From Flavobacterium sp. GT3R68 (GTDB lineage Bacteria > Bacteroidota > Bacteroidia > Flavobacteriales > Flavobacteriaceae), in contig NZ_VJZK01000004.1 of assembly GCF_007109225.1 (NCBI RefSeq), positions 124,001 through 188,000 of the forward strand: 64,000 bases of DNA, written 5' to 3'. This document shows, one piece after another, positions 15,709-25,002 of this stretch. Positions within the stretch are counted from its first letter, which is position 1. Every line of letters begins with the position of its first letter. The translations under genes and the position numbers were made by a program. A model generated the notes under the pieces. The model had not been told where the DNA came from. It made no database searches and was given only the letters and a program-made list of their open reading frames with translations.

Positions 15709-16905
15709 ATGAAATCAATTCTTTTTAAAATTTCAATATACAGTTGTATCGCTTTAATGTGTTATGGTACTGCGAATGGACAAACCTACGTCCCAGCTTA
15801 TGGTTCCGTCGTCGGGCAATGCTCGAGTTCCAATGTTCTGACCAGCCTGACCGAATTTGAAGCCTTGGGTGTAAAACGTAGAGGAACAACTTCATTGGCA
15901 AATACGTTGGCTTGGATTAAAAATAAATATTTAAGCTACGGATACACTGCCGGACAAATTGTCGAAGACTCTTACACATATTCGGGTTCTACTTCAGCCT
16001 GTAAAAATCTGATTCTTACCAAAATTGGAACACTTTATCCAAATACTTATGTTATCATTTGTGGCCACTATGATTCAATTACCGGAAAGGGAACAAATGA
16101 CAATGGTAGCGGGACTTCTATTCTTTTGGAAACTGCCCGTTTATTGCAAAATGTTTCCACCGAGTATTCTATAAAATTTATCAATTTTAGCGGGGAAGAA
16201 GATGGGCTGTATGGAAGCCAGCATTATGTATCTTCTGTTGTAAACGGGACGACCCCAAAGATGGATATCCGGTTGGTACTGAATATCGATGAAGTAGGTG
16301 GGGTGGCCGGAATGACCAATAACACCATTACCTGTGAACGTGATACCGGGAGTCCAACCACCAATAATGCCGCTTCTAATACGATTACTAACGAATTGAT
16401 TGCGTGTGTAGGCTTATATTCTCCGTTGAGCACGTATTTGAACTATGCGTATGCTTCAGATTATATGCCTTTTGAAGACAATAATGAGATAATTACCGGT
16501 TTTTTTGAAAAAAACGAAAGCCCGTACCGACATACTGCTAATGATTTATTGGTAAATATGGATCCCACATACGTTTACAACATTGCAAAAGCAACAGTGG
16601 GCGCTGCGATGCATTTTGCAAAAGCGAGTACAGTTTTAGCTACTAATGATTTTGCTAATGACTTTCAGGTTAGTTTTTTTCCGAATCCAACGAAAGAGTT
16701 GTTGAATATCAATATAGGAACATTAAGTGAAGAAAGCTATACGTTTAAATTAGTCGATTTGCAAGGTAAAACAGTATTCTCAAAAACGGTTCAACAGGCT
16801 AAACAGATCGAGTCAATTACCGTAAATGAATGCAGTAAAGGAATGTATCTTGGGGTATTGGAAACAACAAGTAAAAGGATTACTAAGAAAATAGTCCTGA
16901 ATTAG
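15709..16905 (+). CDS. Secreted M28-family metallopeptidase with T9SS type A sorting domain
   Basis: Zinc aminopeptidase-like enzyme exported by the type IX secretion system. Order of parts in 398 residues: signal peptide (to about residue 25, ending TANGQ); M28 catalytic domain with CGHYDS, NDNGSGTSILLE, SGEEDGLYGS and NIDEVGG supplying the zinc ligands and catalytic Glu; C-terminal T9SS domain (about 75 residues) with the FFPNPTKELLNI, VDLQGKTV and KKIVLN motifs. It is short for the family, lacking a PA insert. Substrate likely extracellular peptides. Confidence 0.93.
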   Translation: MKSILFKISIYSCIALMCYGTANGQTYVPAYGSVVGQCSSSNVLTSLTEFEALGVKRRGTTSLANTLAWIKNKYLSYGYTAGQIVEDSYTYSGSTSACKNLILTKIGTLYPNTYVIICGHYDSITGKGTNDNGSGTSILLETARLLQNVSTEYSIKFINFSGEEDGLYGSQHYVSSVVNGTTPKMDIRLVLNIDEVGGVAGMTNNTITCERDTGSPTTNNAASNTITNELIACVGLYSPLSTYLNYAYASDYMPFEDNNEIITGFFEKNESPYRHTANDLLVNMDPTYVYNIAKATVGAAMHFAKASTVLATNDFANDFQVSFFPNPTKELLNINIGTLSEESYTFKLVDLQGKTVFSKTVQQAKQIESITVNECSKGMYLGVLETTSKRITKKIVLN

Positions 16906-16918
16906 TTAGAATAAGATT

Positions 16919-16948
16919 AAAAAAGCCTTCAGTTGATGAAGGCTTTTT
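16919..16948. terminator. Bidirectional terminator between the M28 gene and uvrA
   Basis: Hairpin AAAAAGCCTTC / GAAGGCTTTTTT with A-tract and T-tract, between convergent genes. Confidence 0.85.
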
Positions 16949-16954
16949 TACGGA

Positions 16955-19741
16955 TTATAGTTTTTCTTTTAAATATTTACCGGTCACCGAAGCTTTATTT
17001 TTTACGACTTCTTCCGGCGTTCCGACAGCTAAAATCTGTCCGCCGTTTTCTCCGCCTTCCGGCCCTAAATCTATTACATAATCGGCACATTTGATCAGGT
17101 CTAGATTGTGTTCAATTACGATAATGGAATGTCCTTTGTCTATTAATGCATCGAAAGAGGTTAAAAGTTTCTTGATATCATGAAAATGAAGTCCTGTGGT
17201 AGGCTCATCAAAAACGAATAGCGCTTTGTCTTTGGTACTTCCCTTTACCAGAAAGGAAGCGAGTTTGATACGCTGCGCTTCTCCGCCGGAAAGTGTCGAC
17301 GATGACTGTCCCAGTTGAACATAACCCAAACCGACATCCTGTAATGGCTGAAGTTTTTGGGAGATTTTAGTTTGTTTGGTTTCCACAAAAAAGCTTACCG
17401 CATCATCAATGGTCATCGTCAGGATGTCATCAATATTTCTTCCTTCAAAATAAATTTCCAGGATTTCTTTCTTAAACCGCTTACCATTACAGGTATCACA
17501 AGGTAATTGCACGTCGGCCATAAAAACCATTTCGACATTGATGGAACCTTCTCCTTTACAGGTTTCGCAACGGCCGCCATCGACATTAAAAGAAAAATGT
17601 TTGGGTTGGTAACCTCTGATTTTTGATAATTTTTCTTTTGCGAATAAATCCCTGATGTCATCATATGCCTTGATATAGGTAACAGGATTTGACCGGGAAC
17701 TTCGTCCAATTGGGTTTTGGTCTACGTATTCAATATGCTGAATTTTATGATAATATCCGCGCATTTCTGTGAATTGTCCCGCTTTTTCACCAACACCATC
17801 CAATTGTTTTTGCATGGCGGGAAACAGGATTTTTTTTACCAACGTACTTTTTCCGCTTCCGGAAACCCCGGTAATAACAGTAAGCACCTCCAAAGGAAAT
17901 TTGACATCAACATTTTGCAGATTGTTTTCGCGTGCGCCTAAAATTTCAATGTAGGTTGACGATTTTCTCCGGGTTCTGGGGACTTTAATTTCCAGATCTC
18001 CATTTAAATATTTTGCAGTCAGTGAATCGGATTGCAAGATTTCCTCAAACGTTCCTTGTGCAACCAATTCTCCACCATGCGTTCCGGCTTCGGGCCCAAT
18101 ATCAATAATCATATCAGCTGCTTTCATGATATCTTCATCATGTTCAACGACAATAACCGTATTTCCTAAATCACGGAGCGAAAGCAATACCTTAATCAGG
18201 CGTTCTGTATCTTTGGGATGCAATCCAATGCTCGGTTCGTCCAAAATGTACATGGAACCAACCAAGCTGCTCCCGAGCGATGTTGCTAAATTGATGCGCT
18301 GGGATTCCCCGCCAGATAATGTAGCTGAATTTCGGTTAAGGGTCAGGTAATCCAAACCTACTTCCACCAGGAAATTAAGACGGTTATTGATTTCTAACAA
18401 AAGTCTTTTCGCTACTTTTTGGTCAAATTCCGATAAACGCATCGAAGCAAAAAAGGCCGTCAGGTTTTTAATAGGCAAATCAACCAAATCCGATAAAGTC
18501 TTGCCTTCAATTTTAATGTAAGATGCTTCCTCGCGCAGACGTTTTCCCTTGCAGGCATAACATTTGGTTTTTCCGCGATAGCGCGATAACATTACACGGT
18601 TTTGGATTTTATAATTTTTTTCTTCCAATTCCTTGAAAAAATCATTCAGTCCTGTAAAATAGGTATTGCCTTCCCAAAGTACAGCCCGATCATTTTGTGT
18701 TAGTTCGAAATACGGTTTGTGTATCGGGAAGTCAAACTTATAAGCGTGTTTTACTAATTCATCGCGATACCAGCCCATGCTCTCGCCTCTCCAGGCAAAC
18801 ACGGCATTTTCATAAATAGACAAAGCAGTATTGGGAATCACAAGCTCTTCATCAATTCCGATGATATTTCCATAACCGCCACAAACGGGACAGGCTCCGT
18901 ATGGATTATTAAAACTGAATAAATGGACATTGGGTTCCAAAAACGAAATCCCGTCCAATTCAAAGTTACTGCTGTAAGTAAATCGTTTGTCACTATTCAG
19001 TTCCTGTAGATAACAGATTCCTTTGCCTTCATAAAATGCGGCCTGGATTGCATCGGCCAAACGATTATAGAATTCTTCTTCCTCTTTGACAACAATTCGG
19101 TCAATAATCAAAAGAATGTCCTTGTTGTCAAGTGAATGGCCGTCGATTTCATCCAGCCGGATCATTTCATTTTTTACCAAAATCCTCGAAAACCCTTGCT
19201 GTAATAATGCTTTTAATTTGTCTTCCAAAGCCCTGCCATTTTCCAGGTGGATCGGCGCAAGAAGTAACCATTTGCTGTCGATTTCAAATGATTTGATGTC
19301 ATTGATCGCATCTGAAACAGTGTCTTTCTTTACTTCACGACCTGACACAGGGGAGTAGGTCTTACCGATTCGGGCGTAAAGCAATTTGAGGTAATCATAT
19401 ATTTCTGTTGAAGTACCCACGGTGGAACGGGCGTTTGTAGTGTTTACTTTTTGCTCAATTGCAATAGCTGGAGCTATTCCCTTGATATACTCAACTTTAG
19501 GTTTGTCTAAACGTCCTAAAAATTGTCTTGCATACGAAGACAAGCTTTCCACATATCTTCGTTGCCCCTCGGCATATAAGGTATCAAATGCTAAACTGGA
19601 TTTACCAGAACCGGAAAGTCCGGTTATCACAACTAGTTTATTGCGTGGAATTGCCACATCCAGATTCTTTAAATTGTGAACCTGTGCTCCTTTGATGATG
19701 ATATTTCGTTTGGGATCTAATGTAGATATGTCAACTTGCAT
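16955..19741 (-). CDS. uvrA: Excinuclease ABC subunit A
   Basis: Damage-recognition ATPase of nucleotide excision repair, works with UvrB and UvrC. 928 residues from ATG 19741 ([13 protein letters not shown]); the 30-residue longer frame from 19831 is rejected because a perfect -7 element lies at 19761-19768. Motifs: Walker [10 protein letters not shown] (41-49) and GVSGSGKST, two LSGGE signatures, zinc sites [22 protein letters not shown] and CDTCNGKR. The first Cys pair of the zinc module just before LFSFNNP is missing (reads FELDG). A single uvrA copy is visible here; a second paralogue elsewhere is possible. Confidence 0.95.
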   Translation of the reverse strand: MQVDISTLDPKRNIIIKGAQVHNLKNLDVAIPRNKLVVITGLSGSGKSSLAFDTLYAEGQRRYVESLSSYARQFLGRLDKPKVEYIKGIAPAIAIEQKVNTTNARSTVGTSTEIYDYLKLLYARIGKTYSPVSGREVKKDTVSDAINDIKSFEIDSKWLLLAPIHLENGRALEDKLKALLQQGFSRILVKNEMIRLDEIDGHSLDNKDILLIIDRIVVKEEEEFYNRLADAIQAAFYEGKGICYLQELNSDKRFTYSSNFELDGISFLEPNVHLFSFNNPYGACPVCGGYGNIIGIDEELVIPNTALSIYENAVFAWRGESMGWYRDELVKHAYKFDFPIHKPYFELTQNDRAVLWEGNTYFTGLNDFFKELEEKNYKIQNRVMLSRYRGKTKCYACKGKRLREEASYIKIEGKTLSDLVDLPIKNLTAFFASMRLSEFDQKVAKRLLLEINNRLNFLVEVGLDYLTLNRNSATLSGGESQRINLATSLGSSLVGSMYILDEPSIGLHPKDTERLIKVLLSLRDLGNTVIVVEHDEDIMKAADMIIDIGPEAGTHGGELVAQGTFEEILQSDSLTAKYLNGDLEIKVPRTRRKSSTYIEILGARENNLQNVDVKFPLEVLTVITGVSGSGKSTLVKKILFPAMQKQLDGVGEKAGQFTEMRGYYHKIQHIEYVDQNPIGRSSRSNPVTYIKAYDDIRDLFAKEKLSKIRGYQPKHFSFNVDGGRCETCKGEGSINVEMVFMADVQLPCDTCNGKRFKKEILEIYFEGRNIDDILTMTIDDAVSFFVETKQTKISQKLQPLQDVGLGYVQLGQSSSTLSGGEAQRIKLASFLVKGSTKDKALFVFDEPTTGLHFHDIKKLLTSFDALIDKGHSIIVIEHNLDLIKCADYVIDLGPEGGENGGQILAVGTPEEVVKNKASVTGKYLKEKL

Positions 19742-19760
19742 ATAAAAAAGTGTCTTTACA

Positions 19761-19768
19761 CAAAGATA
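19761..19768 (-). promoter_or_regulatory. -7 promoter element of uvrA (decides its start)
   Basis: Minus-strand TATCTTTG, exact TAnnTTTG, 19 bases before ATG 19741 and inside the longer possible reading frame. Confidence 0.6.
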
Positions 19769-19897
19769 ATCAAATCTAAACAGACAATTTTGGTTTTGAA
19801 AGCTGTTTTTAATGAGAGGTAAACGCCTCATTTTACTCTATATATCATACTAAAAATAGTACTTATTGCATTTAATGTGTTAATTTTTTGATTTTTT

Positions 19898-19930
19898 TTT
19901 GGGCGGTAAAAAAAAATTGTACTACATTTG
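19898..19930 (+). promoter_or_regulatory. Promoter of the sigma-factor gene
   Basis: TTTG (19898-19901) and TACATTTG (19923-19930) separated by 21 bases, close to the Bacteroidetes TTTG-N19-TAnnTTTG arrangement. It leaves a leader of nearly 90 bases before ATG 20027. Confidence 0.6.
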
Positions 19931-20026
19931 GGTATTAATTAATCTTAATTTAACATTTGCCTATAAACAGAAAACTACTTTTTAGAGAAATTCTCAAATT
20001 TTAAACCAAAACTAAAAGGTATTTTT

Positions 20027-20611
20027 ATGGCTAATGTACAAACCCCAGACGCGATATTGGTAAAAAGTTATGTAGCAGGTGATGAAAACGCTTTGGCTAC
20101 ATTAATCAATAGGCATCAATCGAAAATTTATGGTTTTATCTATTCCAAAATCTCTGACAGGGATGTTTCGGATGATATATTTCAGGACACTTTCATTAAA
20201 GTTATCAAAACTTTAAAATCAAATTCCTATAATGAAGAAGGTAAATTTCTACCTTGGGTAATGCGGATTGCACACAATCTGATTATCGATCATTTCCGAA
20301 AAACTAAAAAAATGCCATTGTTTCGCGAAACAGAGGAGTTTTCGATATTTTCGATTATGACCGATAATGTGCCCAACGTAGAAACCCAAATGATTATCAG
20401 CCAGGTTGAAAATGATTTGAAAAAATTGATTGAAGAACTTCCAAATGATCAGAAAGAAGTTTTAGTGATGCGTATTTACCAGGATTTAAGTTTTAAGGAA
20501 ATCTCAGATATAACAGGCGTTAGCATTAATACCGCTCTTGGCAGAATGCGATATGCATTAATGAATTTGAGGAAAGTTATTGAAAAACATCAAATAATAT
20601 TAACCAATTAA
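20027..20611 (+). CDS. RNA polymerase sigma-70 family (ECF-like) factor
   Basis: A 194-residue alternative sigma factor with region 2 (LATLINRHQSKIYGFIYSKI, ISDDIFQDTFIKVIK, FLPWVMRIAHNLIIDHFRK) and region 4 (LPNDQKEVLVMRIYQDLSFKEISDITGVSINTALGRMRYAL). No anti-sigma gene lies next to it. Instead a 47-codon frame follows after 56 bases and shares a terminator, so the two are likely one transcript. The regulon cannot be inferred. Its long leader and clean promoter suggest active expression. Confidence 0.92.
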   Translation: MANVQTPDAILVKSYVAGDENALATLINRHQSKIYGFIYSKISDRDVSDDIFQDTFIKVIKTLKSNSYNEEGKFLPWVMRIAHNLIIDHFRKTKKMPLFRETEEFSIFSIMTDNVPNVETQMIISQVENDLKKLIEELPNDQKEVLVMRIYQDLSFKEISDITGVSINTALGRMRYALMNLRKVIEKHQIILTN

Positions 20612-20667
20612 TACTATTTTGGAATTTGCTGCGTTATAAATGATATAAACTAAAATGTATATCAATT

Positions 20668-20811
20668 ATGGCCAAAATTTACTCTAAAAAAACATTAGCA
20701 ACTCCAAAAATGTTACCACAAAAAGAAACGATAAGTTTTTTGCTCAATTATTCAAAAGCCTTGAATATTGTAAAAGTTGGAAACATGACTTTCGAGAATA
20801 TTGCTAATTAG
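20668..20811 (+). CDS. Small protein (47 residues) downstream of the sigma factor
   Basis: Short frame MAKIYSKKTLATPKM...FENIAN ending TAG at 20809-20811, 56 bases behind the sigma-factor stop and directly before a terminator. It is soluble, Lys-rich at the N-terminus, with an amphipathic stretch TISFLLNYSKALNIVKV. I do not recognise a named family, but its position between the sigma gene and a shared terminator, and regular codon use, support a real gene, possibly acting on the sigma factor (inference). Confidence 0.65.
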   Translation: MAKIYSKKTLATPKMLPQKETISFLLNYSKALNIVKVGNMTFENIAN

Positions 20812-20812
20812 G

Positions 20813-20847
20813 AAACATCCCGGTATTATTTATCGGGATGTTTTTTT
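20813..20847 (+). terminator. Terminator of the sigma-factor operon
   Basis: AACATCCCG (20814-20822) pairs with CGGGATGTT (20834-20842) then a T-tract. The convergent nth gene ends in the loop. Confidence 0.85.
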
Positions 20848-21489
20848 ATAATATTCTTCCAAAACTGTTTTTCTTCCAATAGTTTTTGTGATAATATCTT
20901 TGTCGAGGTCCCAACCTCGCGCAGGCGAATATTCCCTGCCATACCAAATCATCTGTAGGTGCAAATCATTCCATATTTCTCTTGGGAAAATCCGTTTGGC
21001 ATCCTTTTCCGTTTTTGTTACATTTTTGCCAGAAGTCAGATTCCAGCGATACATCAGCCTATGAATGTGCGTATCAACGGGGAACGCAGGAACTCCAAAT
21101 GCCTGTGACATTACCACACTTGCCGTTTTATGTCCCACAGCCGGAAGCGCTTCCAAGGCCTCAAAACTTTGAGGAACCAATCCTTCGTGCTTATCAATTA
21201 AAATATGTGACAATCCGTGGATTCCTTTCGATTTCATTGGTGATAAACCACATGGGCGAATAATGTCCTGAATTTCTCCAACAGACAATTTAATCATATC
21301 ATACGGATTATCGGCTTTTGCAAAAAGTAATGGTGTGATTTGATTCACCCGAACATCCGTGCATTGGGCTGATAATAAAACCGCGATCAATAGGGTGTAG
21401 GGATCTTTGTGGTCAAGCGGAATTGGAATTTCGGGATAGTACTTGGCCAGTGTATCAATTACAAATTGAACTTTTTCTTCTTTGTTCAT
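20830..21489 (-). CDS. nth: Endonuclease III
   Basis: DNA glycosylase/AP lyase of base excision repair removing oxidised pyrimidines. Catalytic Lys121 (in GHKTAS) and Asp139 (in PVDTHIH) fall almost exactly at the E. coli positions 120 and 138; the helix-hairpin-helix LPAVGHKTASVV is intact. Unlike E. coli Nth, the C-terminal [4Fe-4S] ligands (C-x6-C-x2-C-x5-C) are absent: after PARGWDLDKD there is no cysteine. The protein is 219 residues. Divergent from bcp; its terminator overlaps the gene's own end. Confidence 0.93.
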   Translation of the reverse strand: MNKEEKVQFVIDTLAKYYPEIPIPLDHKDPYTLLIAVLLSAQCTDVRVNQITPLLFAKADNPYDMIKLSVGEIQDIIRPCGLSPMKSKGIHGLSHILIDKHEGLVPQSFEALEALPAVGHKTASVVMSQAFGVPAFPVDTHIHRLMYRWNLTSGKNVTKTEKDAKRIFPREIWNDLHLQMIWYGREYSPARGWDLDKDIITKTIGRKTVLEEYYKKTSR

Positions 21490-21543
21490 TTTTTTGGATG
21501 CGAATTGGAAATTAGGATTACGAAAGTACGGATTTTAATTTTG

Positions 21544-21551
21544 TAACTTTG
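21544..21551 (+). promoter_or_regulatory. -7 promoter element of bcp (decides its start)
   Basis: TAACTTTG, exact TAnnTTTG, 24 bases before ATG 21576; the upstream ATG at 21549 overlaps it and is excluded. Confidence 0.6.
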
Positions 21552-21575
21552 ATTTTCAATTTGAAACGACAGACA

Positions 21576-22028
21576 ATGACAAAATTAAAAAAAGGAGATA
21601 AAGCACCTTCATTCTCAGCACTAGATCAGGACGGAAAAACACATACTTTGGCTGATTATAATGGTAAAAAATTAGTGGTTTTCTTTTATCCAAAAGCCAG
21701 TACGCCAGGCTGCACAACGGAAGCATGTGACTTACGGGATAATTTTGAAAGGTTTCAGGCTAATAATTATGCCTTATTGGGGGTGAGTGCAGATTCTCAA
21801 AAAGCACAAAGCAAATTTAAGGATAAGTTCGATTTTCCTTTTCCGTTATTGGCTGATGAGGATAAATCGGTGATAGGAGCTTTTGGTGTTTGGGGTCCGA
21901 AAAAATTTATGGGAAGAGAGTATGATGGCATCCACAGAACAACATTTGTTATTGATGAAAACGGAATAATCGAGGATGTGATTACAGACGTAAAAACAAA
22001 AGCGCACGCCAATCAGATATTGCAATGA
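21576..22028 (+). CDS. bcp: Thioredoxin-dependent thiol peroxidase (BCP/PrxQ peroxiredoxin)
   Basis: Reduces hydrogen peroxide and organic hydroperoxides. The 150-residue protein starts MTKLKKGDKAPSFSALD. The peroxidatic Cys46 and resolving Cys51 in STPGCTTEAC match the classical atypical 2-Cys BCP spacing, and the FFYPKASTPGCT context is conserved. It is followed by a terminator (22031-22060) shared with the convergent gene. Nothing unusual. Confidence 0.96.
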   Translation: MTKLKKGDKAPSFSALDQDGKTHTLADYNGKKLVVFFYPKASTPGCTTEACDLRDNFERFQANNYALLGVSADSQKAQSKFKDKFDFPFPLLADEDKSVIGAFGVWGPKKFMGREYDGIHRTTFVIDENGIIEDVITDVKTKAHANQILQ

Positions 22029-22030
22029 AT

Positions 22031-22060
22031 AAAAAGCCAGGAAAATCATCCTGGCTTTTT
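22031..22060. terminator. Bidirectional terminator after bcp
   Basis: AAAAAGCCAGG / CCTGGCTTTTT hairpin with a ten-base loop between convergent genes. Confidence 0.85.
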
Positions 22061-22072
22061 TATAATGTTTGT

Positions 22073-23533
22073 TTAGTTCGTCTGTTCCAACATTTTACTG
22101 GGGTCAAAACCAAATAAACGGTGTTCTTTTATCAGTTCGGCAATTCCGGGAGGAAGCATTTCTTCCCATCCTGGTTTACCGTTGTTAATCATTTTAAGTA
22201 CTTCACGGGAGAAAACTTCCAAAGTGTGAGGGTCAAAGTCGTCAATATCAATTACTTTTCCGTTGAATTTAAAGAATTTATACAACTCTTTCATTCGAGG
22301 ATGAACTTTCAGGTTTTCAGAATTGATAATTTCTCCGTTTTCTCCTAACATCGGATATAGGAAAACTTTCAGGTCGCGGTAGAATAATTTTCCGAATGCT
22401 TCCAAAATACCTCCACTTAAATGACGGTAGTATTTCTCATCAAATATATCAATCAGGTTATTCACACCCATCGCCAATCCCATACGGGCCTTGGTATAGT
22501 TAGAAAAATATTCAACCACTTTATAATATTCCTGGAAATTAGAAATCATTACGGTTTGGCCCAGAGAACAAAGCAATTCGGCCCGGTCCATAAAATCGCG
22601 TTCGTCAATTTCTCCGTCGGAACGTAAGTTGGAAAGCGTAATTTCAAAAATAACCAAGGTGTTATCCTTGTCCACTTTACTTTCGTTAAGGAACATTTTC
22701 AACGATTTCTCGTACATGTCCATATTTACTTTGGTTACCGGACGGAAACTTCCGCGCAGCGCCAATATATTTTTCTTGTACAGTATGGCTGCCGGTAAAA
22801 TATTATTTCCGGTTGGATCAAACATTACCGCATCGGTCATTCCGTTTTTAACCAATTGCAGACTCATCAAACGATTGTCTACATTCGCAAAACGAGGCCC
22901 AGAGAAATTAATGGTGTCAATTTCAAACTGGTCTTTATCCAGGTGGTCGTATAAATAACGTAATATTCTTTTCGGATCGTTGTATTTATAATAGGCTCCA
23001 TAAATCAGGTTTACACCTAAAATACCCAATGTTTCCTGTTGCAAACGGGCATCAGTTTCCTTGAAACGGATATGGATGATAATTTCATTGTAGTCTTCGT
23101 CAGGTTCTATTTGGTAGCGGATTCCAACCCAACCATGACCTTTGAATTGCTTGGCAAAATCAATTGTGGCAACCGTATTGGCATAACTGAAAAACATTTT
23201 GCTTGGATGCTTATCTCTTTTCAGACGCTCCTCAATTAGATTAACCTCATGCGAAAGCATCTTTTTCAATCGGCTTTCAGTTACGTAACGCCCATCTTCC
23301 TCAATCCCATAAATAGCATCACTAAAATCCTTATCATAAGCTGACATGGCTTTAGCAATTGTTCCAGAAGAACCTCCAGATCTAAAAAAATGTCGCACCG
23401 TTTCCTGGCCTGCGCCAATTTCGGCAAAGGTACCATAGATGTTTTCGTTCAGATTGATACGAAGTGCTTTGTCTTTTGTAGATGGTATTTGTTCGATGAC
23501 TCTGTCACCTTTTAACTTTATTTCCGTGTCCAT
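22073..23533 (-). CDS. Conserved hypothetical protein, 486 residues
   Basis: A large soluble protein with no signal peptide or membrane segment. An internal alpha/beta region carries NLNENIYGTFAEIGAGQETVRHFFRSGGSSGTI, which is glycine-rich, followed by AMSAYDKDFSDAIYG and later MGVNNLIDIFDEKYYRHLSGGILEAFGKLF. Such proteins are common in Bacteroidetes and other phyla and often mislabelled as TonB-box proteins or nucleotidyl transferases; I see no catalytic motif of those. Function unknown. Its own promoter would lie in the 90-base gap to the divergent MBL gene. Confidence 0.75.
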   Translation of the reverse strand: MDTEIKLKGDRVIEQIPSTKDKALRINLNENIYGTFAEIGAGQETVRHFFRSGGSSGTIAKAMSAYDKDFSDAIYGIEEDGRYVTESRLKKMLSHEVNLIEERLKRDKHPSKMFFSYANTVATIDFAKQFKGHGWVGIRYQIEPDEDYNEIIIHIRFKETDARLQQETLGILGVNLIYGAYYKYNDPKRILRYLYDHLDKDQFEIDTINFSGPRFANVDNRLMSLQLVKNGMTDAVMFDPTGNNILPAAILYKKNILALRGSFRPVTKVNMDMYEKSLKMFLNESKVDKDNTLVIFEITLSNLRSDGEIDERDFMDRAELLCSLGQTVMISNFQEYYKVVEYFSNYTKARMGLAMGVNNLIDIFDEKYYRHLSGGILEAFGKLFYRDLKVFLYPMLGENGEIINSENLKVHPRMKELYKFFKFNGKVIDIDDFDPHTLEVFSREVLKMINNGKPGWEEMLPPGIAELIKEHRLFGFDPSKMLEQTN

Positions 23534-23600
23534 TTTGATATATCGCTATACTAGTTTACAAAGTTAACAAAATAGGGCTTCAATAAAAGATAAATAATCT

Positions 23601-23608
23601 TATTTTTG
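23601..23608 (+). promoter_or_regulatory. -7 promoter element of the MBL-fold gene
   Basis: TATTTTTG, exact match, only 15 bases before the TTG start at 23624, implying a very short leader. Confidence 0.5.
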
Positions 23609-23623
23609 TAAAAAAGAACTCAG

Positions 23624-24388
23624 TTGAAAGTATATTTTTTAGGTACAGGAACTTCACAAGGTATTCCAGTAATTGGAAGCCATCACTCCGTATGTCAAAG
23701 TACCAATCCAAAAGACAAAAGATTGCGGGTATCGGTTTGGGTTTCCTGGGATGATCATTCCTTTGTGATTGATTGCGGTCCTGATTTTCGCCAACAGATG
23801 CTGACATCCAAATGTCAGAAAGTGGAAGCCATCTTATATACGCATGAACATTCGGATCATACCGCGGGGATGGATGATATCCGACCATTTAATTACAGGC
23901 AGGGGCACATGCCTATTTATGCGCATCAAAGAGTGATTGATAATCTGAAAAGACGCTTTGATTATATTTTTGAAACCGAAAATAAATATCCTGGCGCACC
24001 AACGGTAACACCAATTGAAGTTAAAAATAACAATCCATTTGTCATCGGCGACAAGACTGTTATTCCGGTTAATGTGATGCATGGCAATCTTCAGGTTTTC
24101 GGGTATCGGATTGATGATTTTGCGTACCTCACCGATGTGAAAACAATTGAGGAATCGGAATTGGAAAAACTAAAAGGATTAAAAGTTCTGGTTGTGAATG
24201 CCTTGCGTGAAGAACCGCATCACAGTCATTTTAATTTGCAGGAAGCCATAGATTTCATAGCTTTGGTCCGTCCTGAAAAAGCCTATTTGACACATATTAG
24301 TCATATTTTGGGATTACATGATGAAGTGCAGCGAAAATTACCTGCCAATGTTTATTTAGCTTACGATAATTTAGAAATAAATTTTTAA
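23624..24388 (+). CDS. MBL-fold metallohydrolase (PhnP-like)
   Basis: A 254-residue metallo-beta-lactamase-fold hydrolase. It begins at TTG (MKVYFLGTGTSQGIPVIG); no ATG is available before the conserved GTGTSQGIP motif. Metal ligands: THEHSDHTAG, the second-sphere HGN (VMHGNLQVFG) and LTHISHILG. The Cys near the front (SHHSVCQS) matches the extra zinc site of PhnP-type cyclic phosphodiesterases. Substrate most likely a cyclic nucleotide or phosphodiester, not established. Confidence 0.88.
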   Translation: MKVYFLGTGTSQGIPVIGSHHSVCQSTNPKDKRLRVSVWVSWDDHSFVIDCGPDFRQQMLTSKCQKVEAILYTHEHSDHTAGMDDIRPFNYRQGHMPIYAHQRVIDNLKRRFDYIFETENKYPGAPTVTPIEVKNNNPFVIGDKTVIPVNVMHGNLQVFGYRIDDFAYLTDVKTIEESELEKLKGLKVLVVNALREEPHHSHFNLQEAIDFIALVRPEKAYLTHISHILGLHDEVQRKLPANVYLAYDNLEINF

Positions 24389-24458
24389 ATATGAAATGAA
24401 GCATATTATCCAAAAGTTCTTATTTCCAAAGTGACCAAAAAACAAATGCAAACTCCAT

Positions 24459-24974
24459 ATGAAAAAATCATTATTACTCTATCTTTTTATTTTAGCCTTA
24501 TTGTTCAATGTGTTTACTTATATGTATTACACTAAATCTTCAGCAGATGTTAAATCGAGACTTGAGATTAAAAACAAAAAATTGACTGATAGCATAGCTT
24601 CACTTAACAGTAGATTTGCTGATGCCAATTATTTTTCATTGGAGAACAATGATAATGCCCAGAACTACTTCGAGTCTTTAAGTGGAGATAAAATTATCCA
24701 ATATGAAAAACTGATTCCATTTGTTACCGAAAAATTAAAGGATTTTAACGCTGATCCCAATGGGAATCCCTATACAGGGCAGGAGAAATTAGGGGCTAAT
24801 AAGTTTATCATTAATAAAGTGAAAGTTTTGAATCACCGATGGATAATTGCTGATTTCAGCGACGGGGAATATTGGGGGGAAGTATTATTGAAATACTTCG
24901 TCAACGAAGATGAAAGTATTTCTTTTGAAGTAAATCAAAGTATCATTTACCAAAAACAACAACATTTAAAATAA
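24459..24974 (+). CDS. Membrane-anchored protein of unknown function
   Basis: A 171-residue product with an N-terminal signal anchor (LLLYLFILALLFNVFTYMYY), a short charged, probably coiled stretch (SADVKSRLEIKNKKLTDSIA), then a globular extracytoplasmic part with KVKVLNHRWIIADFSDGEYWGEVLLKYFV. No family recognised. It is preceded by a 70-base gap after the MBL gene and followed directly by a bidirectional terminator. Confidence 0.7.
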   Translation: MKKSLLLYLFILALLFNVFTYMYYTKSSADVKSRLEIKNKKLTDSIASLNSRFADANYFSLENNDNAQNYFESLSGDKIIQYEKLIPFVTEKLKDFNADPNGNPYTGQEKLGANKFIINKVKVLNHRWIIADFSDGEYWGEVLLKYFVNEDESISFEVNQSIIYQKQQHLK

Positions 24975-25002
24975 AAAAAGGTTCCGAATTGGAACCTTTT
25001 TT
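24974..25002. terminator. Bidirectional terminator
   Basis: Hairpin GGTTCC-GAATT-GGAACC with A7 before and T6 after, between convergent genes. Confidence 0.85.
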
